Assembly: GCF_018883605.1 (NCBI RefSeq)
Contig: NZ_JAHLEM010000005.1
Location: 1-43,796, forward strand
DNA: 43,796 nucleotides
DNA from: Streptomyces niphimycinicus
GTDB lineage: Bacteria > Actinomycetota > Actinomycetes > Streptomycetales > Streptomycetaceae
Direction: 5' to 3'
The translations under genes were made by a program, and so were the position numbers. Positions 1-7,650 of the stretch are shown in pieces (the stretch's first letter is position 1; each line of letters begins with the position of its first letter). The notes under the pieces are model-generated. The model searched no databases, was not told where the DNA came from, and saw only the letters and a list, made by a program, of their open reading frames with translations.

Positions 1-953
1 CGTCCCGCGCGGGCCGCCGGATCGGGCAGCAGGGCCAGCGGTGCGCGCTCCCGGTGGGCGCCGGTGTCGGCGTCCCCCGCCTGGACCCGTGCGCACCACT
101 CGGTGTCGCTGCACGCGAAGGCGCCCTCGGTACCGGCGTTGACGAGGTAGACGTCGTCGCTGCCGCAGAACTTGCAGCGCCCGCCCGGCTCGTGCTCGAC
201 CTCGAAGGGCACATCGTCGAAGGTGAGGGGCCGCACCTCGGTGTGCGGGGGCACCGCGTAGAGGCGCTTCTCCCGGCCGGCGCCGAAGAGGTTGAGGTGC
301 TCGGCCTCGTGGAGCCGGGGGACGTCCCAGCGCGGGATGGGGCTGGTCGCCATCACATAGCGGCCGCCGACCAGGACCGGGTAGCCGGTGCTCGCGGTGA
401 TCATGCCGTTGCGGACGATGTCCTCGTAGAGGCTGACCCACATCGCGGAGTAGTCGCCCTCGGCGTGCATCCGCGCGCATTCGGCCACCGACTTCTGCAC
501 ACCACGCAGCGGCTCGGGCACCGGCACCTGGTAGACCAGCACATGCTGGGCGCCCAGGGCCTCCTCGGGGACGCGGTGCCGGGTCTGCACGACCGTGGCC
601 TCCCGGGTGTCGGCGGACTCGCCGCACCCGGTGGTCCCCGCGATCATGCGGCGCAGATTGGTGGCGTTGACCCCGGCGTCATCGCCCTGGTCGATCACCT
701 TCACCGTGTCCTCGGCGCCGATCACCCCCAGGGTGACCTGAAGTCCGCCCGAGCCCCAGCCGCGCGCCACCGGCATCTCCCGGGAACCGAACGGGACTTG
801 GTAGCCGGGCACGCAGACCGCGGCGAGCGCGGCCCGGCGGATCTCCCGCTTGGCGTCCTCGTCGAGGATCCCGGCGGGCGGGCCGCCCGCGTCCGCCTCG
901 GCGACGAGCGCGCCGATCCCGGACACCTGTGGTGTGTCGTACGTCGTGCTCAT
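1..953 (-). CDS. phnJ: C-P lyase radical-SAM subunit PhnJ (partial, 3' end beyond window)
   Basis: Alpha-D-ribose 1-methylphosphonate 5-phosphate C-P lyase, the radical-SAM step that breaks the carbon-phosphorus bond and releases the alkane. I translated the leftward frame from the ATG at 951-953 (MSTTYDTPQVSGIG). It runs open to the window edge for about 317 residues, so the C-terminus is missing. The carboxyl-terminal half has the family's cysteine cluster: RCKFC, then 17 residues, then CSDTEWC (C-x2-C-x17-C-x5-C). In E. coli PhnJ the equivalent cysteines bind the 4Fe-4S cluster and provide the thiyl radical. Other family stretches are GYQVPFGSREMPVARGWGSG and LYEDIVRNGMITASTGYPV. The start overlaps the phnI stop by 4 bp (ATGA), so it is the fifth gene of the leftward phn operon. 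phnK and phnL would be expected beyond the left edge. Confidence 0.95.
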   Translation of the reverse strand, partial: MSTTYDTPQVSGIGALVAEADAGGPPAGILDEDAKREIRRAALAAVCVPGYQVPFGSREMPVARGWGSGGLQVTLGVIGAEDTVKVIDQGDDAGVNATNLRRMIAGTTGCGESADTREATVVQTRHRVPEEALGAQHVLVYQVPVPEPLRGVQKSVAECARMHAEGDYSAMWVSLYEDIVRNGMITASTGYPVLVGGRYVMATSPIPRWDVPRLHEAEHLNLFGAGREKRLYAVPPHTEVRPLTFDDVPFEVEHEPGGRCKFCGSDDVYLVNAGTEGAFACSDTEWCARVQAGDADTGAHRERAPLALLPDPAARAG

Positions 954-2098
954 CGGCAGTCCTTTCCGGCGGGCTCGGCGGCTCGGGCGGGCGGGTCCTC
1001 TCCCGCCTCGGCGGCGGCCCGCATGGCTTGCTTGCGCTCGACCATCGAGCGGAAGGTGACGTAGTGGGGGAGCTTCAGGTGTTCCAGGAAGCCGCCCGAG
1101 TCGAGGCCGTCGATGGTGAGCAGCAGCAACTGCTCCAGCGGCCCGCTGCGGCCGAACCGGCGGTTGGCGATGTCCAGGTTGGCCATGGCGATCGCCTTGC
1201 GCTCGTTGTGCCCGAAGCACAGGCCGTAGCCGATGTCGAAGCGCGTACGGTCCTCGTCCGCGCCGTCCAGGTCCTCGATGGCCTCGGCCTCGGTGACCCG
1301 GAACTCGCCGACGGTGACGGGGTTTCCCGTGTGCGGGTGGCGGACCCGCAGCGGCAGCCGCCCGTGCCGCAGCTCGCCCAGGGTGATCTCGTGCACATCG
1401 CCGTCCGGCCCGAGGATCGAGCGGTACCACAGTGCCACCAGCGCACCGGACTCGGCGCGGGCCATGGCGGCCAGGACGGCGGACCGGTCGGCGGGCGGCC
1501 GGGCGGGCTTGCGGGTGATGTCGTGCGGCTCCGGATCGTCGGCGGCCCGCCCCTCGGCCAGCAGCTCCATCTTCCGCAGCAGGTCCATGAACCGGCGGGG
1601 GCTGCGCTGCTCCTCGGTGCGCTCCGCGGTGTCCGTGGCCTCCGCGGTGTCCGTGGCCTCCTCAGTGGCCGAGTCCTTCTGCGACGGCTTCGGCGGGCCG
1701 TCGGGCCGCTCCAGCAGGCGGCCGGTGTAGTCGGAGGCACGGCCGAGCAACTGCGGGCCGTCGGGCTCGCGGAACGCGGGCACGATGCGGCGTATCACGG
1801 TCATCTCGCCCGGGTCGACGGGTTCGCTGACCGCCAGCCGCGGCAGGGTGGACCGCTGCGCGCGCAGCAGGTGCGATGCCTCCAGGGTGTCCCCCTCGGC
1901 CTGCCGGAAGGCGTCGGCCGCGGTGGGCTCGTCGTACAGGCCGGCCTCGCCCATCACCCGGTCGACGGCCAGCCGGAACCGGGCGGTGATCTGCTCGGTG
2001 GACGACCATGGCGCGGGCGCGTGGTCCCGCTTGCGGCGGACCAGGTCCTCGGCGGCGAGAATCGCCTCGAGTCCTCCGCGTGCTCCCGAGTACCCCAT
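950..2098 (-). CDS. phnI: C-P lyase core subunit PhnI
   Basis: PhnI, the nucleosidase-like core subunit of the C-P lyase complex. With PhnG, PhnH and PhnL it displaces adenine from ATP with a phosphonate to give ribose 1-phosphonate triphosphate. The 382-aa length is close to the family norm. The N-terminus MGYSGARGGLEAILAAEDLV and the segment GYGLCFGHNERKAIAMANLD are characteristic; the latter contains the conserved CFG-NERKA block. The ATG shares one base with the phnH stop (TGATG), and the stop overlaps the phnJ start, so translation is probably coupled. Residues around 150-165 (EATDTAEATDTAERTEE) are a low-complexity insert made by an 18-bp tandem duplication. It is in frame and lies outside the conserved blocks, so the protein is probably functional. 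Confidence 0.95.
   Translation of the reverse strand: MGYSGARGGLEAILAAEDLVRRKRDHAPAPWSSTEQITARFRLAVDRVMGEAGLYDEPTAADAFRQAEGDTLEASHLLRAQRSTLPRLAVSEPVDPGEMTVIRRIVPAFREPDGPQLLGRASDYTGRLLERPDGPPKPSQKDSATEEATDTAEATDTAERTEEQRSPRRFMDLLRKMELLAEGRAADDPEPHDITRKPARPPADRSAVLAAMARAESGALVALWYRSILGPDGDVHEITLGELRHGRLPLRVRHPHTGNPVTVGEFRVTEAEAIEDLDGADEDRTRFDIGYGLCFGHNERKAIAMANLDIANRRFGRSGPLEQLLLLTIDGLDSGGFLEHLKLPHYVTFRSMVERKQAMRAAAEAGEDPPARAAEPAGKDCR
1623..1658. repeat. 18-bp tandem duplication inside phnI
   Basis: Two identical copies of TCCGCGGTGTCCGTGGCC (1623-1640 and 1641-1658) are followed by a degenerate third piece. The repeat is in frame and gives the ATDTAE duplication in PhnI. It is one of several 9- or 18-bp tandem repeats in this window. 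Confidence 0.85.
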
Positions 2099-2808
2099 CA
2101 GTCCTCCTCCTCGGCTACGGCATCGGCCACGGCACCGATCGCGGCACTGGTCGGCGCATCGGCCACGATCGTGACCGTCGTGCTGCGCGGCAGGCCCATG
2201 ACGCGGCCGTCGGGCGTGGCGAGCAGCAGATCGGCGCCCGCGGGGAAACCGCCGACGGCCTCGGCGCGCGCCGTCACGAACCCCTCCGGCACACCCTGCG
2301 GGGCGATGTCCCGTTCACCCGGTACACCGGGCCCGGACAGCCGCCAGGTGGACGGTCCGCCCTCCAGCGCGGTCACCGGCAGGCACAGAACGGCGCCGTC
2401 CTCCGGCGCGTCGGCGGTGCCGCGGGCCAGCCGCAGGATCTCCTCCGCCGTGACGGGCCGTACGGCGGCGGCGAGCCGGGCCTTCTCCAGTGGCGCCGCG
2501 GGGGCGTTGGTGGCCACGCTCACCACGTCCAACCAGCGGTGCGAGCCATCCTCCTCCAGGACGCGGACACCGGTGCCGAGGTCCGCGAGCGCGAGGACCG
2601 GCAGCAGCGCGGACGGCACCGCGCCGGGGACGTCCGAGGGGAACCGGGCCACCGTGCCCGGCCGCGCCAGGGCGTCGAGCACGGTGCGGAAGACGCCCTG
2701 GGCCTGGGCCGGGCGCAGCTTGGCCGCGGTCACCAGCTCCGCGGTTCCGGAGGCGCCCGCGGCGGGCGTCCCGTCGGCGGGTGCCGGTTCTGTTTCCACG
2801 GCGGTCAC
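2098..2808 (-). CDS. phnH: C-P lyase subunit PhnH
   Basis: PhnH, a homodimeric PLP-transferase-fold subunit of the C-P lyase core that binds PhnG/PhnI and has no known PLP chemistry. I place the start at the GTG at 2806-2808, which overlaps the phnG stop by 4 bp (GTGA) and gives 236 aa. A longer in-frame reading to 2898 would lie wholly inside phnG. Recognisable blocks are AQGVFRTVLDALARPGTVARFP near residue 30, a common PhnH signature, and the closing region GRVMGLPRSTTVTIV. The first 25 residues (ETEPAPADGTPAAGASG) are a disordered actinobacterial extension. It sits between phnG and phnI with overlaps on both sides. Confidence 0.93.
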   Translation of the reverse strand: MTAVETEPAPADGTPAAGASGTAELVTAAKLRPAQAQGVFRTVLDALARPGTVARFPSDVPGAVPSALLPVLALADLGTGVRVLEEDGSHRWLDVVSVATNAPAAPLEKARLAAAVRPVTAEEILRLARGTADAPEDGAVLCLPVTALEGGPSTWRLSGPGVPGERDIAPQGVPEGFVTARAEAVGGFPAGADLLLATPDGRVMGLPRSTTVTIVADAPTSAAIGAVADAVAEEED

Positions 2809-3239
2809 GTCAGCTCCTCGAATGCGACGACGGTCGGGGCGAGCTCCGCCCACTCCTGGCTCTCCCGCCGCTCGCGGCGTCCCGCGACGCGCTCGCACAG
2901 CAGGTCGATCTCGGCGGCCCGGGGGCGGCCGGACTGCGCCTCGGCGTCCAGCACCGCGGCGGCCAGCGTGGCCGCGCGGTCGTCCCCAAGACGCATGGCC
3001 CAGCCGCGGTGGCCGGCGAGCTCCACCTCGGCCCGGCAGGCCAGGACGTCACCGAGCAGGAACCGCTGCTCCAGGACCGGCTCGCGGACCTGCGCGGTCA
3101 CGCATCCGACCTCGGGCCCCACCAGCACCCGTACCTGTGCGCCGTCGGCGATGCAGGCATCGGCCAGTTCGATCAGTTCGGCCCTCTCGGCCTCGGCCAG
3201 CAGGGCACAGCGATGCTCCCTGCTCATGACGTATGTCAC
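2805..3239 (-). CDS. phnG: C-P lyase subunit PhnG
   Basis: PhnG, the small C-P lyase core subunit that partners PhnI. The protein is 144 aa from the GTG at 3237-3239 (MTYVMSREHRCALLAEAERAEL) or 140 aa from the ATG at 3225-3227. I prefer the GTG because an AGGAGAAGC ribosome-binding site sits 5-6 bases before it, while the ATG is too far away. E. coli PhnG is 150 aa. Family features are the opening helix RCALLAEAERAELIELAD and the middle block RFLLGDVLACRAEVELAGHRGWAM with ACRAEV. The gene starts just downstream of phnF and overlaps phnH by 4 bp, so it is the first structural gene after the regulator. Confidence 0.92.
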   Translation of the reverse strand: MTYVMSREHRCALLAEAERAELIELADACIADGAQVRVLVGPEVGCVTAQVREPVLEQRFLLGDVLACRAEVELAGHRGWAMRLGDDRAATLAAAVLDAEAQSGRPRAAEIDLLCERVAGRRERRESQEWAELAPTVVAFEELT

Positions 3240-3240
3240 T

Positions 3241-3304
3241 GCTTCTCCTGGTTCTCCTGGTTCATTGGGGTGTGGCAACTCTCCGCGGTGTGGCAACTCT
3301 CTGC
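3241..3304. repeat. Two adjacent tandem repeats at the phnF 3' end
   Basis: Positions 3241-3258 hold 9-bp units (GCTTCTCCT, GGTTCTCCT) running into a third partial unit. Positions 3269-3286 and 3287-3304 are two 18-bp copies of GGTGTGGCAACTCTCYGC. The 18-bp repeat encodes the RVATPRRVATP tail of PhnF. The 9-bp repeat forms the spacer that carries the phnG ribosome-binding site (AGGAGAA repeated on the minus strand). Confidence 0.85.
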
Positions 3305-4044
3305 GGGCTGGCGACCTCGTCACCGGTGGCCGCCCGCTCGTCGAGTTCGACCACGACCCGGACGGCGTCGGCACGGGTCCAGGTACGGCTGCACATCAGG
3401 ACGTTGCCGATCGCCTCGTCCCGGCTGACGCTCTCCACCAGCCAGGCGGGCTGGCTGCTCTCCATGCGCAGGACGCGCAGGACCTCCGCCGGGGGGACGT
3501 CGATACTGACCCGGCACCAGGCCCGCATCGGCCGCACCCGCACCGTCTGGCGGAGCACGAGATCGACGGAGTCGACCGCGTGCAGTGCCAGATCCAGATA
3601 CGGCACCTCGTCCACCGGGATCCACTCATGGGCCCAGGAGGCGAGGAGGTCGTCGATGTAGAACTCGCGCACCACCTCGTGCACCGGCGACCCGACGGGC
3701 CGCTCGAACCTGTCCGCCAGTCCGGCGGGCAGGGGGATCGTGCGCACCGACTTGACCAGTGCACGAGGCGTGGCGCCCGCCGCCGCGATCGTGGTGGACC
3801 ACGACGGCGGGACGCTGCGCGAGATGACGTAGTCGATGCGTCGGTTGACGAACGTGCCCGACCCCTGGATCCGGCGGACGACGAACCGTCGCTCCAATTC
3901 CTGAACGGCCGCCCGTGCGGCGGCCCGGCCCACGCCGAACCGCAGGGCGATCTCGGCCTCGCTGGCGACCCGTGTGCCACGGGCGCACTCGGCCAGCTCG
4001 GCGGACAACTGCTCCGCGATCTCCAGATACCTGGTCGCACTCAC
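3262..4044 (-). CDS. phnF: PhnF-like GntR/HutC-family repressor
   Basis: GntR-family regulator with an N-terminal winged helix-turn-helix (SEAEIALRFGVGRAAARAAVQELERR, roughly residues 28-53) and a C-terminal UTRA ligand-binding domain. This is the HutC subfamily to which PhnF belongs. It heads the phn operon and has an excellent palindrome upstream, so it is most likely the operon's autorepressor, sensing a phosphonate or phosphate metabolite. Start choice is uncertain. GTG at 4042-4044 gives VSATRYLEIAEQL, a normal GntR beginning; an in-frame TTG at 4093-4095 would add 17 residues (MAIRQVVRTSGPITVPG). Neither has a good ribosome-binding site. The C-terminal tail is a repeated SPQRVATPRRVATPQ produced by tandem duplication. 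Confidence 0.85.
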   Translation of the reverse strand: MSATRYLEIAEQLSAELAECARGTRVASEAEIALRFGVGRAAARAAVQELERRFVVRRIQGSGTFVNRRIDYVISRSVPPSWSTTIAAAGATPRALVKSVRTIPLPAGLADRFERPVGSPVHEVVREFYIDDLLASWAHEWIPVDEVPYLDLALHAVDSVDLVLRQTVRVRPMRAWCRVSIDVPPAEVLRVLRMESSQPAWLVESVSRDEAIGNVLMCSRTWTRADAVRVVVELDERAATGDEVASPQRVATPRRVATPQ

Positions 4045-4112
4045 ACCGGGAACTGTGATCGGCCCACTCGTCCGGACAACCTGCCGGATGGCCAACGAGT
4101 CAGGCCGGGAAC

Positions 4113-4391
4113 GTGAACAAACGGTACAGTTGTTTCAGGATTCGAACCGGCCTTCTTCCTTGGAATCCAAGGTGTTCGGCGGGCTTGATGCTCGCCCAGA
4201 TGTCCGGCGTGCTACCAGACGAGATTGATCACGAAACTCTCGAGCGCGCCATGCGCAGACCTTGGGGCAACAACCTCGTGCTCAAGCTGGACCAAGGCGG
4301 GTATGCGGGCTTCGGGGCACCTCAGGCGCGGATCCTTCCGTGTGGCCGCGGGCGCCCGGGTCACGGTCGGCCCTCCTCTCCGTCCCGGTGA
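4113..4391 (+). other. Possible gene remnant, function unknown
   Basis: The 265 bp between phnF and the AraC gene contain a rightward frame that opens with a GTG inside the phn operator. From about 4180 to 4320 it reads like real protein: LMLAQMSGVLPDEIDHETLE, then RAMRRPWGNNLVLKLDQGGYAGFG. It then degrades into arginine/proline-rich shadow sequence. There is no ribosome-binding site and I do not recognise a family. It may be an internal fragment of a deleted gene. Confidence 0.2.
4114..4137. promoter_or_regulatory. Candidate PhnF operator (24-bp palindrome)
   Basis: The left end reads TGAACAAAC and the right end GTTGTTTCA around a GTAC centre. Comparing the site with its own reverse complement gives 18 of 24 matching positions, in the form TGAAnnAACnGTACnGTTnnTTCA. 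It lies 19 bp upstream of the TTG and 70 bp upstream of the GTG candidate start of phnF, where a repressor site for the leftward phn operon is expected. Binding by PhnF is inferred. Confidence 0.7.
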
Positions 4392-5329
4392 GAGTTCGGA
4401 GTGGGGCGTTCTCCGGTTACCCCGCCGTCCAGGCGATACCGTCCCGGTGTCGTACCGAACTCCCTCTCGAAGGCGTGTGAGAGTGCGTACGGGCTGCCGT
4501 AGCCGACTCGGCCGGCGATGGTGGCCAGGGTGTCCGGGGTGTCTCGGAGCAGGGTGGCGGCAAGGATCACGCGCCACCACGTGAGGTACGTCATCGGAGG
4601 GCGGCCGACCAGGGTGGTGAACCGGCGCGCCAGGGTGGGACGGGAGACGCCCGCCTCGGCCGCCAGACGGTCATTGCTCCACGGCGCGGCCGGGTTGGAG
4701 TGCATCGCCCGCAGGGCGGCGGCCGTCACCGGGTCGCCCAGTGCGCCGGGCCAGGCTCCGCAGGTGGTCTCGGCCATCCAGGAGCGGATCATATAGACCA
4801 GGAGGAGGTCGAGCAGATTCGGCAGCGCGACGCAGGAGCCGGGCCGGCTCTCGTCCAGCTCACCGGCGAGCAGGTCTATCGCGGCACGGAGTTCGAGGTG
4901 GCCGCCCACTCGGCTGGGAAGGTGGACGACCTCGGGCAGCTCCGCCATGAGCGGGTGCATGCGGCTACAGTCGAGCCAGTACTTGCCACAGAGCATCTCC
5001 GTCTCGTCGTGATCAGCCCGGGCTCGCGACCCTTCCGCCACCAGCCATTGCTCGAACGGCACCCCCTTCTCCTCCGCGACCGCCGCATCGACGGGGGAGT
5101 CGGCGATCACATGGCCGGTGCCATGGGGCAGCAGCACCGCGTCACCCACACCGAGCGGTACCAGGGTGCCGCCGTCGGTCAGCAGCCAGCAGTTGCCCTT
5201 CAGAACGACGTAGAAGCCCGCACCGTCGTACGGGTCCAGCCGTGCGCACCAGCTCCCACTCGCCCGCACCCGATGGGACCAGGGGTGGCCGAGGTGCACG
5301 GCAGAGATCGCGTCGCTCACCACATCCAT
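4361..5329 (-). CDS. AraC-family transcriptional regulator with cupin sensor domain
   Basis: A 322-aa regulator from the ATG at 5327-5329 (MDVVSDAISAVHLGHPWSHR). The N-terminal half is a cupin-type ligand-binding domain of the Cupin_6/AraC-binding class: ARLDPYDGAGFYVVLKGNCW, then VPLGVGDAVLLPHGTGHVI. The C-terminal 100 residues carry the two AraC helix-turn-helix motifs: NDRLAAEAGVSRPTLARRF and ATIAGRVGYGSPYALSHAFE, followed by FGTTPGRYR. The longer upstream frame is rejected because it would cross the divergent promoter and reads as low-quality sequence. The gene is divergent from the metallo-hydrolase, 100 bp apart, so it probably controls that gene. Confidence 0.9.
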   Translation of the reverse strand: MDVVSDAISAVHLGHPWSHRVRASGSWCARLDPYDGAGFYVVLKGNCWLLTDGGTLVPLGVGDAVLLPHGTGHVIADSPVDAAVAEEKGVPFEQWLVAEGSRARADHDETEMLCGKYWLDCSRMHPLMAELPEVVHLPSRVGGHLELRAAIDLLAGELDESRPGSCVALPNLLDLLLVYMIRSWMAETTCGAWPGALGDPVTAAALRAMHSNPAAPWSNDRLAAEAGVSRPTLARRFTTLVGRPPMTYLTWWRVILAATLLRDTPDTLATIAGRVGYGSPYALSHAFEREFGTTPGRYRLDGGVTGERPTPNSHRDGEEGRP

Positions 5330-5365
5330 GCGCCGAGGATATCTCCCGTATGAGGCGTGAGATGG

Positions 5366-5394
5366 ATGCGTATTTCCTTGAGTCGAATGCGCAT
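5366..5394. promoter_or_regulatory. Inverted repeat between AraC and hydrolase genes
   Basis: ATGCGTATT (5366-5374) and AATGCGCAT (5386-5394) form arms with 8 of 9 positions complementary, 11 bp apart. They sit in the middle of the 100-bp divergent intergenic region. This is a plausible AraC-family or shared operator, unproven. Confidence 0.4.
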
Positions 5395-5429
5395 TGAGAG
5401 GATCGCTCGGCCCTTTTAGGTTCGAGCAC

Positions 5430-6356
5430 ATGATGAACGAGAACGAGCGTGTGCAGAGCATCGTGCTGGGGGATGTCGAGGTCATCCGGGTCATTGAGTG
5501 GCACCGGCCGTTCCTGCCCACCTCCGGCATGTTCCCGGGAGCTGTCGCCGAGGTATGGAAGGACAACGAGGACTGGCTGGCACCGGATCACTGGGAGCCG
5601 GACAGCGACCGGACGGTGCTCGCGCTACAGACCTGGGTGCTGCGCAGCGGTGGGCGGACCGTCCTGGTGGACACGGGAGCGGGCAACGGGCGCGAGCGGC
5701 CGGGCATGGCGCCGTTTTTCCACCAGTCTCAAAGTGATTTTCCCGGCCTCCTGGCGAAGGCCGGTGTTCGCCCGCAGGATGTCGACGTCGTCGTCAACAC
5801 CCACCTCCACGTCGATCACGTCGGCTGGAACACCGTTGACGCGGACGGGGAGTGGGTGCCGACGTTCCCCAACGCCCAGTACCTGATTCCGGCCGCCGAC
5901 GACTCCCACTACGGTCCGGACCATGCGAAGGGGAACGGTCTGCGCGAGGTCGACCGGCTGACCTACGAAGACAGCATCGCGCCCATCCACCGGGCCGGAC
6001 AGGCCGTGCTCTGGGATGGCCTCCACCGCATCGACGAACACCTCACCCTGGAGTCCGCGCCCGGCCACACTCCCGGTTCGTCCGTGCTGCGACTCGCCTC
6101 CGGGAGCGACCGGGCGGTTTTCGTCGGAGATCTGCTGCACAGCCCGGTGCAGATCCTCCAGCCCTGCTGCAACAGCGACGCCTGCCTGGCCCCGGAACAA
6201 GCGGTGGCCAGTCGCCGTCGGATTCTCGGGCGGGCGGCCGATGAACGAGAGTTGCTCGTCCCGGCACACTTCGGTGGTGCGGGCGCCCTGGAAGTCCGAC
6301 GGAAGAGCGGCGGGTTCGCCCTCGGCCCATGGGCCACATTCAGCCCGAAGAAGTAG
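5430..6356 (+). CDS. Metallo-beta-lactamase-fold hydrolase
   Basis: MBL-fold metallo-hydrolase of about 308 aa from the ATG at 5430 (MMNENERVQSIVLGDVEVI). The zinc-binding motif HLHVDHVGWN (residues about 127-136, HxHxDH type) is intact. Further family positions follow: the histidine of ESAPGHTPGS, the metal-bridging aspartate of VFVGDLLH, and a late histidine in LLVPAHFGG. Length and layout resemble the quorum-quenching lactonase/alkylsulfatase-like MBL families, but the substrate cannot be read from sequence. The CCNSDACLA stretch is cysteine-rich and unusual. It is divergent from the AraC gene and convergent with the esterase-family gene. No signal peptide is seen, so the enzyme is probably cytoplasmic. 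Confidence 0.9.
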   Translation: MMNENERVQSIVLGDVEVIRVIEWHRPFLPTSGMFPGAVAEVWKDNEDWLAPDHWEPDSDRTVLALQTWVLRSGGRTVLVDTGAGNGRERPGMAPFFHQSQSDFPGLLAKAGVRPQDVDVVVNTHLHVDHVGWNTVDADGEWVPTFPNAQYLIPAADDSHYGPDHAKGNGLREVDRLTYEDSIAPIHRAGQAVLWDGLHRIDEHLTLESAPGHTPGSSVLRLASGSDRAVFVGDLLHSPVQILQPCCNSDACLAPEQAVASRRRILGRAADERELLVPAHFGGAGALEVRRKSGGFALGPWATFSPKK

Positions 6357-6361
6357 CGCGG

Positions 6362-6397
6362 GTCAGCTCTGTCAGCTCTGTCAGTTCTGTCAGTTCT
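6362..6397. repeat. Four 9-bp tandem repeats GTCAGYTCT between convergent genes
   Basis: GTCAGCTCT occurs twice and then GTCAGTTCT twice, head to tail. The last copy covers the stop codon of the esterase-family gene (6390-6392). The array lies in the 33-bp gap between two convergent genes. It is not a hairpin terminator. Confidence 0.9.
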
Positions 6398-7592
6398 GCG
6401 GGACGTCCTTGACGAACACGATGCCGTGCGTGCCGGCCAGATGGGCCGGGTCAAGTGGGGAGTAGCCGAACCAGGGGGACACGCGGGGCGCGGGCAGCGT
6501 GTCGCCGAGGGCGGTGGCCAGCCGCGGGGCGTCGATGACGCAGCGGTCCTCCGGGAGCGCGTACAGGAGCCCTTCGACGGTGTCCGGCGGCGGCGTGTCC
6601 ACTCCCTGGTGCCGGATCGTGCCCAGGGCCGTGGCCACGAAGGCGTACTCATCGCCGAGTTGGGCACTCACCAGCGCACCGGCGCTCCACCACTCCAGCG
6701 GCATCCCGGCCATCCGCGTCGTGCTCTTCTCCCGCTGGAGATGGCCGTTGTGGGCGTGGACCAATGCCGGGCCCCGTTCCGCGAGGGTGCGGAGGTTGTG
6801 GGCCATCATCTGGTCCCGCAGCGCCACCAGCCAGGTCATACGGGCCGGTGAGGTGTCGGCCATCCAGTAGTGGTAGCGCAGCAGGCCGGTGGCGGTGCGC
6901 CCGTACAGCCGCGCCCGGTCCCAGCCGTCCCGAGGTGTCGCCGCGAGCAGGTGTGGTGTCTGCATGTCGAGCAGCGCCACCAGATCGTCGGCGAGCAGCC
7001 GCAACTCCCCGGCCCCGGCCGACTGCCCCACCGACTGGGTCGGGTCCATCATCGCGGCGGAGTTGGTCCACCGCTCGTCGGCGCCGAGCAGGCGGTCGAG
7101 GGTTTCCCCGGTACAGGGGAGCAGATCCGCGGTCACCCGGTCCGCGAGGTAGCCGTGGAGTGCGGTGAGGGCCTGCCGGGGGCTCGCGGCGCCGGTGATC
7201 TCCAGCGGACCGTCGAAACCGGCGAAGCGGAGCCGATCGGACGCGGGCCTGCCGTCGTTGTAGGCGCGCATCCAGCGCACGAGTTCGCGATTGGCCGCGG
7301 AGGTGCCCCAGCCGTGGCTGAATCCGTGCTCCATGACCTCGTCGAGCGTGCCGGTGCCCGAGGTGACGTAGTCGTCCACGACCAGGCCCATCAGGCAGTC
7401 GCTCTCGATCGCGATCGTCCGGTAGCCCTCCTGCTCGACGAGCTGCCGGAAGAGCTCGTTGCGCAGGTCGAGCAGAGTGTCCTCGCCGTGGGTGGGCTCG
7501 CCCAGGGCGAGCAGCCGCGGCCGAGCCGGAAGCAGCCTCATGACGGCGGCGGCCTCGACGACATGGGCGGTGTCCTTGATTTCGGTAGCCAT
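6390..7592 (-). CDS. Erythromycin-esterase-family protein
   Basis: A 400-aa protein of the erythromycin esterase/succinoglycan-biosynthesis superfamily (PF05139-like), starting at the ATG at 7590-7592 (MATEIKDTAHVVEAAAVMRL). Signature blocks are RPRLLALGEPTHGEDTLLDL near the N-terminus, with the conserved E and H of GEPTHG; TIAIESDC; and VHAHNGHLQREK (residues about 280-290) with the catalytic-type histidines. Members hydrolyse macrolide lactones or have unknown ester substrates, so resistance is only a possibility. The longer frame to 7652 would cross into the divergent promoter and is not favoured. It is divergent from the TioE-like regulator, 58 bp apart, suggesting direct control. Confidence 0.88.
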   Translation of the reverse strand: MATEIKDTAHVVEAAAVMRLLPARPRLLALGEPTHGEDTLLDLRNELFRQLVEQEGYRTIAIESDCLMGLVVDDYVTSGTGTLDEVMEHGFSHGWGTSAANRELVRWMRAYNDGRPASDRLRFAGFDGPLEITGAASPRQALTALHGYLADRVTADLLPCTGETLDRLLGADERWTNSAAMMDPTQSVGQSAGAGELRLLADDLVALLDMQTPHLLAATPRDGWDRARLYGRTATGLLRYHYWMADTSPARMTWLVALRDQMMAHNLRTLAERGPALVHAHNGHLQREKSTTRMAGMPLEWWSAGALVSAQLGDEYAFVATALGTIRHQGVDTPPPDTVEGLLYALPEDRCVIDAPRLATALGDTLPAPRVSPWFGYSPLDPAHLAGTHGIVFVKDVPQN

Positions 7593-7597
7593 GCCCT

Positions 7598-7611
7598 CAA
7601 CGGTATCGTTG
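7598..7611. promoter_or_regulatory. Small perfect inverted repeat in divergent promoter
   Basis: CAACG-GTAT-CGTTG, a perfect 5-bp-arm palindrome, lies 6 bp upstream of the esterase-family start. The TTGAAMCTTC motif also appears twice nearby (around 7610-7629). MerR-family regulators bind palindromes in such spacers, so this is a candidate operator. Confidence 0.35.
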
Positions 7612-7650
7612 AACCTTCGCTTGAAACTTCTCCGCGATATTGGCAGAACC

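Noticed and set aside
7459..7650. Extended N-terminus for the TioE-like regulator
   Set aside because: It would run through the divergent promoter and the start of the esterase-family gene. Homology begins at the ATG at 7651.
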